DNA from: Anopheles merus
Lineage: Eukaryota > Arthropoda > Insecta > Diptera > Culicidae
DNA length: 64,000 nt
Direction: 5' to 3'
NCBI RefSeq assembly: GCF_017562075.2
Contig: NW_024427766.1
Coordinates: 1-64,000 of the forward strand
Below, in pieces: positions 1 to 14,400 of the stretch (the stretch's first letter is position 1; every line of letters starts with the position of its first letter). The notes below the pieces were generated by a model. That model saw only the letters and a list, made by a program, of their open reading frames with translations. It was not told where the DNA came from and made no database searches. A program made the translations under genes and the position numbers.

Positions 1-3000
1 AGAAATGTTAGAAGTTATGCAAGCGAAATAGCTTCGCTAAAATCGCAAAACAATTTTTAATTAATTCATAAAGCGAAGGTAGCATAACGACGTTAGTCAA
101 GTTTGGCTTACGAAGCATCAAATATTTAAAAAATCTCCCCTTTAAAGTTTATTACAAATTTTCTGGCAGACGTTTAATTCTATTAATAACATTTTTTCTA
201 ATAACCTGTCCATTGCAGCCAACTTCACTAGAGTAAGAAGGGGGAAAATTAATAAAGGCCAAACTAATAAACCATCACCCTCACCACTGTACGGCACTAT
301 TGATTCCGAATCTGTACCCTACGGTGGCTTATCAAAATCTATCGCCTGTGTTGCCCCATCCAACTGGCAAGGCGTGCAGGGAGCAACACAACGTACGTCC
401 AGCTGGGTAGTCTACACAACTGTGTAAAACTGGCCACTGTTATCAGGCCGTTCTGCAACTATATAGTCCCTTCCCATTTGCACCAGAGCAATAAATATCG
501 TTTCTAAGCGTTGTGAGTACGCGTGTGGTGGGTGTTGTCGCATCGAGCTAGCGATAGTTGCGTATCAGAGCACGCGTCCGCTGTGCGTAACGAGCAACAA
601 GTCAAACAAAACAGTGTCTTTTTTTTCTTTCTTCTTTCCAACAACAAAACGCAATCAATGTGGCTTGGTCAACGATGATAAGCCGCCGTTGCCCGTTGGC
701 CCAGGAACCTTCTCAGATCGGAAGGGGTCTCCTCGGGCGAGAACAAAGAGAGCACGCGAAAGGGAAAACATACGCCTGTGTGCCCCGTAAGCCCCGACAG
801 TGTTCACCTTTCTCGCTGGTGAACGTTCGAACAGGAAACGGATGGAATGGTGTATCGGATTGAAAAACACCACCACAAAGTGTGAACTCCGCCGGAATGG
901 AGGATAAGGCAAGCAACAAAAAAAAGATGGGTTAGTTTAAAGAAATAACACAAGTAACAAACCAAGAAGTGACAAAACGAACAGAAGAAAGAACATGGGT
1001 TCAATATGCAGATTATGACATAAGCTGATGTGTGTGTGTGCGTATTGGTTGAATACATACCGAATGATTTCCGTTCTCTCGCTTGCGTGGAGCTGGTGGA
1101 ACGTTGCCCTTTCTTGTTCTGCTGCTTCTTCGCTAGTTGGTGTGTTTGCTCTTCCTACGCTCGTCTCGTTGCAGACAGACAGAACTCTTTCCCTTTTTTC
1201 TTCCCTCGGATTGCGTTTGGTAGATTGTTTTATTACTTTCTCTGCCGCTCACTACAGTGCGACTGCTGCTGCTGCTTCCGGTTTCACTGCGACCGCTGTT
1301 GGCACGTTCTTCACACGTCCGTCTGTCGTCGTTCTAACGCCTTCCAGTGCTGGTTTGATCGTAAAGGATATCATGCTGGAAACTGCCGCACAGTTTCGCA
1401 GAGCGTTTTTTTTTCGTCGTGCTCGTGCTGCCCTGTTGTTGGCGACGCGCTCTCAGTAGCCTTACGTAGTCGGTATTTGCACTAGAGTTTGCACTTGGGT
1501 TTATTTTTTTGTTTCGTTTTGTTGTTTCACTATTTCACCACCGGAGGGTATAAAACTGTCACTGAATGTAGTTGCATCGTCGGAAGATGTGGAAGATGAA
1601 ATGAGCTGTTGACTCGCTGTTTTGTCAGTAGCTACATTGGCAGGAGGAATTTTATTGTTTTATCTCATCACGCTGCAAGGATAAGGTGGAACAACAAAGC
1701 TTTGAAGGAAAAATGTCACTGCAAAAGACGCATCGGATATGAAAGGCTAATGCTCACTCTATCTGACTAGGAATACGAATTTTGTAATCAGAAGCATTTT
1801 TCGGACAGACATTGGGGAATTTATTTTTTTAATAGTCAGACACATTTGCAACACATGGTTCTCTTGGTGGGGTTCTGATGAAGACAGCGGCAAAGAGAAA
1901 AGCAAAACAAAACATTGAAGCAGGAAACAGAAGACAGCCGAAACCTAACAGCGCAAAAACGCATCAATAGCTTTAACAGAAAGATAGACACATTTAAAGG
2001 CGTTGTTTTATCTAATATTAACATCTTCACAAAACTCATAGTTCACATGCAAAATACAAAGAGCTGCAGCAGTTTTAAAAGCCATCAAATAAAACTCGTT
2101 GAAGTGCGCTCGCTCTCTGGCCCTGCTTGTCTGTGTCTGTTGCATGCCCACGGAGTTTGCGGTGTTGTTCGTTCGCTCTGGGTGGCAAATGAGATCGTCT
2201 CTAACATGGCGTTATGTCTTTCCTCTACTCCCCAGTGTCCTTCAACCCATTCCCCACCAAAAAGGGCGGCGGGGCGCGGAGCGAAACAGAGATAGAGAGA
2301 GACAGAGACAGAGAAATACGGCACGGGAAGAAGAGGCCAAAAACTAGACAAAGCGATACGAACGAGCAAAACAAATGGCAGAACAACGAAAAGCCACAAA
2401 ATGACACTATCTTGTGACACCCGCGATCGTGCCCGGTCTCCACCGTGTCTCACCTCATCCATATGTGCTGCCATACTCTCACTTTCCGCCACATCTCCCA
2501 TCCTATCGTATCCATTCGTCGGCACCGTCGTCGTGTGTGTGGAGTCTGCAATGCTCCACCAGCGTCGTGACCATACCACTCGAGCTCGATAGGAAGAAAC
2601 GAAAAAAAAACAACAACAACAACACTTTGCCGAAACGCTGCCCTTCTACGGGCCTGGAGGGAAAACTACGGCAGCAGTGGTGAGAAAAGTGTGGGAAAAA
2701 GGAAAATCGTGAGTGAAAACCAATCTTTTGGAGCCCTGCCGAAGGTGCAGGGTGGTCCGGTTCAGGAAGATTTTTCACTCCTATACCAGTCCTATTCCAG
2801 GCTTTTCCATAATAGGTTTTTTCCAAGCAAAAAAGGGTGTTTTCCTTCAAATAGGATGTCTCTACCATAGAACATCATTCACATACACACACATATATGT
2901 ATATAGATATGCGAATCCACACGCACTAGTACAGGATCTCATAAGTTTGTCAGTGTTCTTGGCACAAACGTCTATCGCAGACCTAACCAAAATAAATTTC

Positions 3001-6000
3001 AAAGAAACACACACATTTTTCCCCCACGGCACTGTGCTTGGGAGGCAAATTGCCTGGAGGATTGTGTTTGTCCAATTTAACGTCTATTGTAGGAAGGGGA
3101 AAACAATGATTTCGATCAACCACAGCGAACCAAACAAACAGCTCCCAAGGCCTACTAGCCTTGGGGCATAATATCCAAAGCTCTGCCCAAACAAACAATC
3201 GAACTGACCGAAAGTGTCCTAAAGACTAGCAGAGTGGGCCTAATGGGAGCAAAACTCGATGTAGTAAGAAGACCTAGCCTAATCTGTTTAAATGAGTCTA
3301 TTGCTGTAGATATCTTTAATGTTCCAATGAAAAATACTGATTGGCAAGGGATCTAGCCCGAAAAGGATGTTACAATTTTCCGACACCCGGCCATTTCTAC
3401 TGCTGATAGACCAGCACGGGAAAACTATCACCACCCCTCCCTGTGACCCGCATAAACAAATGGAGAACCAGCAAAAAAAAAACCCCCAAAAGCGCAACGA
3501 GAGCAAACTGTCACAACTGTCACTGGAAGAACGGGGGAGCATACACGCACACATGGGAACCTCTTCGGCAGGTGGAAAAAGGGACCCGCGGAACAGTTGC
3601 TGTGCGATGGGGAAAAACGATCCTCTAAACATCGGCTTCGTAGCAGCTCCTTCTATACCGAACCAAACAAATCACTGCACACACAAACACGCCAACACGC
3701 CGTTCTATCACTTTTGGTTCTATCGTCGACGCACATATACACACATGGGGACTTGGGAACGACCGCATGAAAAATATTGAACACACCAGTCTGGAAGAGG
3801 AAAACACACAAACACATGCACACATACACACAGAAACATAGATGTACACGCTGGTAGGAAGTCGCGCAATCGCAGCTGTCACACTGTCACGCACGGTGAT
3901 GCACGGATAAGGGCTACACGCGTTCCGTGAGCCTGAAGTTTTGCTCCTTACCCGTTGTGGTGTGTGGTACCCGAGCGAGCACAAAACGCGCGTCCGAATC
4001 GTCGCGGGTGTACGAGTGAATTAAGCGCGGACGAATCGAAAAGTGTACATTATGTACGTGCTCGGTGTTTGCCGTTCGCCCGCAAGTTCGCTCTTTTTCT
4101 TTCTCTCTCTCTCTGTCTTTCTCTCTTTTGTGCGCTCTCACACCGCCCCTGATGCTGCTGCTGCTCGTTCTTTTACGCACTTTTTTGTGTGGATTGCATG
4201 CATGCGTATGAGAAGGAACTGAGGGAGAGAAGGCAGTTTTGAGAGAAAGAGTGTTTTTATTACAGGGTTTCTTGTTCACTGTTTGATGTATTGCTTTAGG
4301 TTTCATTTTCAGCTATAGCAATTTGTATTTTATTTATCGTTTATATGAAATTTTACTGCTGTCGCTGTTGACAATTCCAAAAAAAACATCAAATTTTGTT
4401 AAAAAATGTATAAATACGATACGCTTTTTTCATCTAACCCTGTAAAAATTCTTTCTCTCTCACTCTCTCTATCCCCGTCGAGCTGAAATTGTCTCTCACG
4501 TTTCCAAGAAACACATCAGCTGGAAACACTCTCCATCTCGTTCGCTCTCCTTTCACTCTCTTCGTGTCTCACTCACCCATGCTTGTCGAGCCAGGTTCAC
4601 TCTTTACCACCCTTGGGCAATGCTGTTATCGTGTAGCTGAATGTGCATGCATCGACTACCGCGGTGGCTACACAGCGCGAACACCTCTATGCGCAGGAGA
4701 AGGACGAACACGAGCGCAATCTCCGCGCAACGGAGCTCCCGCTCACAATCGACGGAATCCTGGGCGCATACCGTTTTCGGGGAAGGATGCAGGAACCCTT
4801 CACCTCAACCACCGAAACTCATTCGCTTCCTCCCGCCCCCTCAGTAGAGGAGAGCCCTGCTGGATTGCATTGCAGCGCATGCCGGCTTGCAACTTCCTAT
4901 GCGTGTGTGTGTGTGTGTGCAGTCACCGATGACATTGAAAACTGTGGCGTGCGATGACTCAGGCCGGTCATGCGGCAACAGGATTGAGCAAACAAATAAA
5001 ATAAAGAAAAAGATAAAAAAAAACACACTACGAGGAAAACACTCGCGACAATACAAATGTCCCCCGCGTGTGCTTCTTTCCTGTTCGCATGGATGCACTT
5101 TTATTTTTCTTTATTGTTATGGCATCTTATCGACAGTCGCCGATTTCCTGACCTGGGGGTTATGGGATTTAGAGACGTTTTAAAGTTATGAAGCTGTAAA
5201 AATGGCACCCAAAGGGGGAATGCAAATGAGTTTTCTGCAATCATAAACAGATTCGACAGGGACAGACAGAACTTAACGGTAATGGTCGGCTGTTTGGGCT
5301 GTGCATTAAGCGTTAAAGCTCACGAAATGATTTAAAAACCATGCAAAAGGCTTGTAATGTGCACAACAAATCAACCCTCTAGGTAGGTTAAGCCAACGGA
5401 ATGTTTATGTTTACATTTAAAATAAGGCTCGTATCTATATATACCTTACAGTTTTCAAGATCTTTTTTTTATTTTACACACAAATGAACACTCCATTTTT
5501 TAAGACCTTCTTGTGCACTGCACATTAAAACGAACATAATTGTGTACAAAGCAAACATAATGAATTTCTAAATAAAGCCAACGATCCCTTCAGGAGCCAA
5601 ACATGCACGTACATTGCACTCCGCGTCTTCCGCGTTGTGTCTTCACTTTTGCTGCACTTATTGTGCAATATGTAAACGAAGACAGGTTTAGCACGATCGT
5701 ACCCGTGTGTGCATGGGTAGTGCGTAGAAAGAGTAGAACTTGCGAATGAAGAGGTTGGTGTTGAGGATACGTCTTTGATGTGGGAAGCGATGTTCAAACA
5801 AATATTTATAATAAATGAGAACGTTTTGTTATCTCGGTTAAAATCTAGTTTGTTAATTAATTTTAAACTATTTTTTAAAGGATTTTCGGCCTAAAATCTA
5901 CAAGCAAGAAGTGAGTGTTTGGGTTCGTTCTGGTTTAAATTAAAAGAAAAATAAAAACATCCTCGCTGGGTGCAACGACCATGAGAATCCAAACACTCTT

Positions 6001-7210
6001 CTGCCGGCTGGCACGTATTCTGGCCGGTCGACACATGGCCGTTCTTGGCATGTTTGCACACGACGATGACACGATAGTGATGGTGCGCAGCGCAATACAC
6101 TACTCAACGCACTATTGTATGATTCACGGTCAATAATCTCGCCGCAAAGCCATTATCACGCTGAGACACAAATAAACAAGACGTTTCCCTTGTCGATCCT
6201 TGGCTCCTCCAATCTTCGACACCTGCACGTGCAGCGCACGCTCGAACACCATCCTCGACAAACCTCGAATAGTGCACCCTTGAAGTAATGATGATGAATT
6301 CATAGTTTTGCTTTTGTTCTGCTTCCGCCACACGGAAACGACACACGGATTCTCTTCACACTTCACAGCTCATTCTCGCCATTTTCCAGTTCCGACACTT
6401 TCTTATCAGTGCTGCACGGCAGGGCGTGCCTGTGTGCCAACTTCCGTGGGCCGTTCGGTGTGAATCTCGCACCCCAACGAGGTGTGTAATTTATGACTGA
6501 CGCTGTTGTGGATCGCCGGCAAAACAGTGTTTGTGTGTATGTGTTATTTATATCCACGTCGTACGTATTCTGATGGTTTTCTTTCGAGCGTGAGTGAGTG
6601 AATGCCGTTGTCACGGTAGAGTACGATCGACCAATAATAATCGCCCTCCCACATCCACGGATAGCGATGACTTCCTGAATTATGAGATCTACTGCCCCGA
6701 TGATTTACGAGAAGTTAGCACATCCATATTTATTTTCAATTAATATCCATTTTGTCTATACGATATATTATTCATATCCTGGTAGAAGCGAGCAAGTTCT
6801 TCGAATGTTTGATTTCATACCCAACAATCATGTTTCAAATTATTTACTAAAAAAACAAAACAAAACAAAATCCCAAAAAGGTAATTCCTATGCTATTCGC
6901 CATTTCAAACCATGTTCACGGCTGTCCCACTTGAGAACAAACATGGAAAGGTCTCACACTTGAACGGATTACACGAAGCCTCACTTTAAATGCAAATGTG
7001 AACAAACGACTTCACAAGGGATAAAAAAGCAACCCATTCATAGCTCAGCGTCCAACCAAACTACAACATTGAAGAGTTTGTCTTTCCACCAAACTCTTCC
7101 GTGTACGGTAAAATTATTATTGCTCATTCCGCCGTCAAAACCTCCAAACCATAGCCTGGCACAGCGAGGTATCTCCCGTGTTCCATTGAAAAGGCAACCA
7201 CCTCAACAGA

Positions 7211-7248
<38 letters not shown>

Positions 7249-8364
7249 AGCCCAAGCTCTAATAATAACAAGCCGTAAAAATGTGGATATTAAAACAAAC
7301 AAAGATTAGCCCGGCCGGATGCCCGCCCGGGAACACGATCTAGCCCGGGATGCTGTCGAGCGGCTGGGAAAACGCGGCCCCTGAGTCATGCAGACCCTGT
7401 GGACCGGTACCGTCCACCCGCAAGTACACACCGTACCGAAAAGTTATCATGTAAAAATATGTAAAAACATTAGATCATGAACAAAGGGAACGCGCTCTGC
7501 TGGAGATGGAGCGCACTGCGATCGCGGCTGCTGCACATGGGAATGGATGGGAATGGAATGGACAGGGGGAACAAAAAGGAAAACCAAACAGTCAACGCTG
7601 AGAAGCTCGACGAGTGGCGGGAGAATGAAATAGAAAGGATGCAGGCTTGTTTGGGTGATCGTACAAGGGGGACATACTACGTTGGATCTGGATGCAAATG
7701 GTATTTAAACAAAAGTGAATTTTAAGCTGCTCGATGATTAACAGCGGTTTCAAAATGATGAGTTCTAACTGTTTGAAAAGAAATGAGAATTTTAAAAAAT
7801 GTAATGATTGATATTTCTTACGTTGTGCTAGGCGTAACAATCAAAGCCATTCTAAGGCCATAGGCTTATGGATTTATGTTATCTTTGAAATCCTCCCAAG
7901 AAAAAAACTCCACAGCTCCTATAATATACGTTACAGTAAATATTGATACACAAATAGCTCATTGATATTTTTTTATAAAGATTCAACCATAAATTCTATA
8001 CTAGTTTCTGACGAAATAATTCTTTTCAAAAATATTAAATAAACCTGGGTAAAGCCGTTTTAAATACCTAAAAATTCACATATAATTGCAATTAGCATCT
8101 AATCGTACTAACTCGTGTTTCGTGTAGTAAGCTTTCAAGTGATCATTCTTTTTTCTCCTGAGATGTTCATCAAATATAGCTAATTGTGCAACACCGTTGA
8201 CGTTGCAGCGGTAAACTGCATTTGCTATGACGTTTCTATCGCAAAATAGTAACACTTGATTGTTGTTGATACATAATTTCAAGCAGCTTCAAATCGCTTC
8301 TACCGTTGAACTAGATGATTTTAAAGGTTGCAGCGTTACCAACTACCAAGAAGTGAAAATAATG
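1..8364. other. Long stretch without a recognisable gene
   Basis: I found no open frame with convincing protein character, no splice-linked exon chain and no RNA gene in this stretch. The short open frames present are low in complexity and overlap each other on both strands. Base composition alternates between AT-rich blocks (for example 5300-5950) and more balanced, CpG-containing blocks (for example 4600-4860). It may be intergenic DNA or part of a long intron of a gene outside the window; the sequence does not decide. Confidence 0.6.
7214..7248. repeat. Compound (CT)n(CA)n microsatellite
   Basis: A short CT run passes directly into a run of about eleven CA units. It is a simple-sequence repeat with no sign of function. 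Confidence 0.9.
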
Positions 8365-8372
8365 CCTTAAAT

Positions 8373-9021
8373 CAGACATGTCAAACATGCGGCCCGCGAA
8401 GGCTCTCAATCCGGCCCGCGAAGAACTTTGGCAGTTATTTAAATGAAGCAGAAATAGATTGCAAATTAAAAGATAAGAGAAAACGGGTGTATTAATGTTC
8501 ATCCATTGAGGAAGAAGGTTTCAACATTCAGTCTTAATAGTTCGATTATCGAAGAGTGTAGTAAGTTACACATAGTTACTTGTTTGGGAAGGTATTCGCG
8601 AAGATGGCACGTAGAATGTGGGTTAGTAGTTGTTTCCTGAGAACACTATAAAGTCGGAATACCAAAATTTTCATCCATTTACCGCCATTGAGGCTCTCTG
8701 GAAAGTTCGGAAATCATGTATTGGAATACCACTTTATTCACTTCATTGATGAGGGTACTATATAAAATGATCTCTCTAAATTATTAAATTTCCGAGTAGA
8801 GACGACCGCCGCTAAAGTAAAGTATGAGTAAATTAATGAATTTCACGAACTGTTTATTGGAGGCTTCAAAAATGTAAATAAGATTCTTGGGCGAAGAATA
8901 AGCCTTTAATGATTTTTGCCTATTGAACGCACCCCCTCCCCACCATTGCCCAACTGGGGCCCGCGAAAATATTTTGAACCGCAATCCGACCCGCGTCCCA
9001 AAACGAGTTTGACATCACTGC
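8373..9021. mobile_element. Non-autonomous hAT-type element (MITE, 649 bp)
   Basis: The left end reads CAGACATGTCAAAC and the right end, reverse-complemented, reads CAGTGATGTCAAAC, giving imperfect terminal inverted repeats that continue into GC-rich subterminal sequence with GGCCCGCGAA-type motifs. The element is flanked by a perfect 8-bp duplication CCTTAAAT (8365-8372 and 9022-9029). CAG...CTG ends with an 8-bp TSD are the signature of hAT transposons. There is no transposase frame inside, so it must have moved using an enzyme supplied elsewhere. Confidence 0.9.
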
Positions 9022-9403
9022 CTTAAATATTGGCCATCATCCATCGTGCAATGAAACAACTGCTGGTCGATTTCTCCACCCAAAACCTCCGTTCAACTAC
9101 AATGCGATCTATTCGATTCGTGTGTGATGCGATCAATTGTCCCCGAGCCATGTCTACGCATGTTTACACACCCCTCCCGGTACGCTTGTCCGACGTGCGG
9201 TGGTCAACGCCGGGGCTGGGGATGGGGAGGTGCGGAACCAGGGTTTCGGACGGAGACGGCTGACACGGAAGAGCCCGGAGGCAGAGAGTGCAATGCGCAC
9301 GCAAACCGTGATCATACCATTCGGCACGACCCCTCAAACCGTATCGTTTGACAGCTGGTTACCATGGCGCGATTGCAGCCGGCCAGAAAGCGAGAAACGC
9401 CGC

Positions 9404-9405
<2 letters not shown>

Positions 9406-9435
<30 letters not shown>
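9406..9435. repeat. (GT)n microsatellite
   Basis: About fifteen uninterrupted GT units, preceded by a short CG run. Confidence 0.95.
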
Positions 9436-9437
<2 letters not shown>

Positions 9438-9685
9438 GACAGCGATTGCAAGCAAAAGACACTCAGTATACCCGGTCGTTATGGTAACCGCGGTATATCC
9501 CGCGCACGGTACACCCGCCGTAACGAAAACAACCGAATGCTAATGTTTATATTATGTTGCGCAGCTTCGGCCCGCGAACTTCCCATCCTGGTCGTCGGCC
9601 GGGTCTTGACCCTCCGCACAGCGGCCCCCACAGCTTTGGCCCGTTAAGGAGTTGAAGATCATTTTCAAAGCGCGCGTGCACATAG

Positions 9686-9686
<1 letters not shown>

Positions 9687-9741
<55 letters not shown>
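9687..9741. repeat. (CA)n microsatellite, about 27 units
   Basis: Uninterrupted CA dinucleotides over about 55 bp, among the longest pure dinucleotide runs in the window. Confidence 0.95.
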
Positions 9742-9743
<2 letters not shown>

Positions 9744-11302
9744 TGACTGATCTAGCCTTGCGGCCGACTAGAGCTCAAGTCATGCTTGCTAGAAGCAGGG
9801 AAAGAAACAAAAAAAAAACATTTGCTCCGAGGCCCATTACTGGAGTGACCGTGCGAGAATCCGCAGGTTTCCGAGGGTGACGACGGGGCTTTATGGTCGT
9901 TAGTGGGTCCGACTTTTGGACCTCCTAGACGCTGAGCAACAGATAAATCATTCATGTGCAGCTCGCTCCACGCTACACCGCGGTGCGGAAGGCTGCATAA
10001 GCGATATCGATGGGCTTTGGCATAGGCGCACACACAAACACACACACTCAAGTTTAGTTACGTCCGGTCGCCAGGCGCTGGTGGCTGGTAAACTGTCGCA
10101 GGCTTGGAGGGTTATAGTGGTGGCCGCGACGACGACGACGATGGTGACAACGATGACGACGCGCTTTGGCGCTTTGCAGCGGCGCTTTGATGGCGTCTGT
10201 TTTCATGCCTAACGGCGGTCTCCCCAAGATGCCTTTCTTCTCAACATGTCCTCTTCCTGGGACATGTGCACGCTCACAGTTCTTGCTGGATTGTAGGCAT
10301 CACTTGGGAGTCTAGGATTTTTGATGCGAAAATCCAACAAAAGTCTGGTGCAAGTTACACCAAAGCAGTTTAGAAATTTATCACAGTCCTATTTCTAAAA
10401 CCATTTCAGGTTAGTAGTTTGGTACATCGGGAATCTTAAATTCTCCATCTCCAGAGCAAATCGTGGCAGAAAACGATCATCCATCACTGTTTTGCTCTTG
10501 GGTGATCTTTGCAACGAGGGATCTCCTACATGGACACCATGCAACTAACAGCAACAAGCCGCATGGGGCACAGGGGCATCACCTAATGGTGCACACTACC
10601 GGCCCGGATGCGCTCGTATGTGACAAACGGAGAACGCGAGAGAGAGAGCATCCCCTGCGCCTCGAGCCACCACGGCAATGGTAGCACAGGCGCCTGCCAC
10701 ACAGCGACAACGAGATCACACGAAAGCCACACGCTTCCTATTGCTTATATCCCAGCGTCCCCTGCCCGATCTGGCCCACCGTTCCTTGCACGTGAGAGCC
10801 TAAACATCGTGCCGAAGCTTCTGCCACCTTGGAGCACAGTTCACAGTCACACATAGTCCACGCTTTGCGATCGCACCAACCATCTGGGCCAACCCTCCCT
10901 TTCTAGCATCGGCAGCTTAAGCCTCCGCTGGCTTCCTTCCTCGATGCCGTCCCCCCTCTGTCCCAGCATGTTCGCTGCTCAGCAGCTTCGTTGCACACAC
11001 CATAATTGCACACCGCCTTGAAGATCAGCTCTGGCCGGCCTAATCGAACCACAACCGGACCGACCGTACGACAAGGTGACAATGGTGGGGGGCACTGAGA
11101 GGATCGTGATCGACAAAATAGCTCCACGAACGGTAGGGTCCACCGATCCCCATCGCCACCCCATTCGATCAGTTCGACCCGCACGTACCGACCAGGGCAG
11201 GGTAATGGCGCCCCGGGTTGGATATAAATAATCGTGAAATCTTGAAATGCCCATATACGGTCCTGGACCTGAAGTGAGATGCTGAGGACGAGAGACAGAG
11301 AG

Positions 11303-11310
<8 letters not shown>

Positions 11311-11347
<37 letters not shown>
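11311..11347. repeat. (AG)n microsatellite
   Basis: A pure AG run, preceded by interrupted AGAC/AGAG repeats from about 11290. It is the source of the serine/leucine-rich false frames around it. Confidence 0.95.
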
Positions 11348-11350
<3 letters not shown>

Positions 11351-11401
11351 AAAAAGAACGCAAACAACAAGAGCCTTTCGTCATTGACATTGAGCCACGG
11401 G

Positions 11402-11424
11402 GCTGCTGCTGCTGCTGCTGCTGC
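11402..11424. repeat. (GCT)n trinucleotide repeat
   Basis: Seven to eight GCT units in a row. No coding context is supported. Confidence 0.9.
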
Positions 11425-14400
11425 TTGATTCGCTGGTTCATGCTTCCGAATTAATACGGCACGGGCAAGGCAGGACGGTTTGCGGACGAGTTTTCGCCCG
11501 CGGATCTCCCGGTCGATGGCTGTGTGTTTGCCCGCTGTCGTCGCCATCGTGGAGCCACCGCCGGGCAGTAGTAGTAGTAGAAGTAGCAGTCCCCAAAACA
11601 AAAACAAACGAAACGTCAAAAGTCAATGGCCACCGGGCGGCGTCCCATTGCCATTCGGTTGCCCCGCCGTCGTCGATACGAGTCGATCATGAGTCGTCGT
11701 ATTCTGTTTTAGCCATATCCTTCCCCGATCGGCAGCTAGAGCAGTGCGGCAATGGTGACGACGGACTGCTGCAACGGCGGTCCTTCTTTTCCGGGTATCC
11801 TTTTCGCGGCGCGGCCCATCGGTATGCAAATGACACGCGCGCTCGCGCAGCTGGGCTTGGTTTTGGTCGATCGGACGTGACCGTGATGACTCATGGAAGC
11901 ACAGTGGGTAACCTATGACTGTCGGCGTACGCGCTGCTGCGAATAGTTTATACCGCGTACCGTGAACTGACCTGCCCGAAGGTCTGTGGCGTCGATGCGT
12001 AATAGCGGCAATGGACAAACGGCAAGCAAAAGGCGGGCAGGCTGCGATCGATATTACCGCTAATTATGGGCATAGGTAATCGCTTTCAAACGAAGTGCCC
12101 TTACCTATTAATTATCCTGCACAAGGCACGTGTACTTTTGTGTGTGTGAGTATATTTAAGCTCTCATAGTGATATGCTCAGCCCAGGATGATATATTTTG
12201 AGCGAAATTGTCACCCGATCAGCGCGGTGGAAGCATTGTGCTTAAAATTGTTTGAAAAAGGAATGACATTTTGTTTTGAAAATTCCAAAGGCTCCCATCC
12301 CGTGCTTTGCCTTTTGTGGAAAAAATAATAAAATACATCATTTCATAACGAATACACGTACACAAGCAGTGACTAATTAAAAGACTTGGGAAGGGACAGC
12401 TAAAAAAAAAACAACAATTTCTTGCCGTTTGCTGTCCCATCTTTGCATCACACTTCCCTATTGCTACAATGTAGTACGTAATTTGTATTTTAACTGCCCA
12501 AACATGCACAAGAAGCAAATAAATGCTAAAGTTGCTGCACTGCCCATTGACACGCTTTTCATGCGGCGCTCCATTCCATCGTGCCTCGCACCAAAAGCGG
12601 GAGAGCGTCGCGAGGTCCACAGCATAAATCGTTGACCACAGCCAAATAAAAGCAAAACCGTAACGTAAGCGAACAATGGTGGTAAAATAAGTAAGTGTTC
12701 TTCTTACCTCTCTCTCTCTCTCCTCTCTCGCTCTCATCTCTTCGATGACTTTCTTGTCCAAGAATACAAGATTGCTCTTACCCCGAAAACGAGCAAACAA
12801 AACCAAACTTGCTTCCCACAGGCAGAGGACACTGTTCGAGGTCTGTCGTTGTCGGATGTAACTGTGTCTCCTCACAGCCCTTCGATACGGACACCCCACC
12901 CCACCCCGACGGTGAGAATACCCTGGCACACGGGTTTAACCTCCTCACACAGTAAAACATGACACAGCGAGGGGTCAATTGACCGAACATCGACCGATCG
13001 ATATGGCATTCCGAAGGTTGCAGCCGAGATTAATAATACCTCTTCCCATGTCTCTCCTTCGACGACTTGACCGGAGAGCGTGTATTACACCACCGTGTCC
13101 ATAAACCGTGTAAGCATGATCGCACGAGTGCAGGCATGATCACCAGTAATATATATACATACATGCACAATCCATATATGCCTGCTAGGTATCGTCTTCT
13201 TCGGATGGTGACCCGAATGGCACCTAGCAGAATGACCGAAACCATGACTGACTCAAGAAGTTCAATACTCACTCGGAAGTGTGATTGAAAGGGAGAGGGA
13301 GGGGGTGTAAGATTGTGTGTGCTTTTTTAAAGATAAGATTTGATTCCTTGGTACAGCATCTTCTCACCTTCCGGTGTGATGATTTGCACGCTTTATGACA
13401 CATGACAAATGGCAGCAACGACCCTTGACACCACACGACACTAACAGCCACATACATTCGCACGCGAAGTATTGTATCGAATGGACGGAAATTCATAACC
13501 GATAAATATTGTGATAAATCCCCACATACTCCTCCTCAAAAGGCCTCTCTTCATTGACGGAAGTTCAGTAATGGGATTGGGCATGGGAGCCGGAATGTGG
13601 AGGAAGTTATAAGGAAGCAATGTGGTGTCCTCGGGAAAGTTTTAGGAAATCGTATGTATATGAGCTTTGCCTCAACTTCCTATTGGAATGTGAACCTTCG
13701 TTCTCTACGAAGATCATAAATCAATGCCACATTGTGCGTTAATTAAGCCATAAAGATACATTGAGCATTTCTGCAGATAATGAAAATCAAAAGAACATTT
13801 ACAAACGCGGTAGTTATCACACCAAGGATCGTAGGTGAACTGGGCAGGCGAAACTGCATAATAAATAGCAATATTTAAAGATCTCTCTTACCTATCCATC
13901 GGAACATGAGTGTTGCATTATATTTATGGCACATTGGTTCGTGCTGAACATTATCCCAACACTCGTGGAGGTCTTCGTAGTACATTAATTCTTACAGCAC
14001 CCCACTATAAACGGCACCGGGCAAACGATAACGGAAGAATTCTCCGCTCTGACCATCTATAAAAATAGACAAAACAAAACCTGAACCACGTTTAATGAGA
14101 CAACTTTTGAATGGTTCCGTTCGGGTGTTTGTATTTTCCAAACTACACGATCACGGTAAGGTTCGCCCCTACCCGGACAGCTGTTCGTTCGGCAAGGCTC
14201 GAAAAGCGCCACCTTCCCCAATGCTAAATTCACCCATCTCCATCCCCATGCTATCCAACATTGCACTTAACCCACTCAACGGGTGGCAGCCGGTTCCTGT
14301 CGCTGTTTACCGATACCGTTGTCATGATAAAGTTCGGAAGCTGGACAGCAGCAACACGACAGCACGAGTGGTCTTTTAGCATCTAGGCTACATCGGATGG

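Noticed and set aside
1028..1485. Two overlapping plus-strand frames of about 145 codons
   Set aside because: Overlap each other in different frames, Cys/Phe/Ser-rich from CTG/TTC-rich DNA, no family resemblance.
10903..11619. 238-codon open frame, minus strand
   Set aside because: Its middle is translated (AG)n and (GCT)n microsatellite (poly-Leu/Ser and poly-Ala); overlapping frames are equally open.
12219..12929. 236-codon open frame, minus strand
   Set aside because: No recognisable domain, odd composition (many Cys, Trp and Arg mixed with a GA-repeat-derived Glu/Arg run), and no splice partners.
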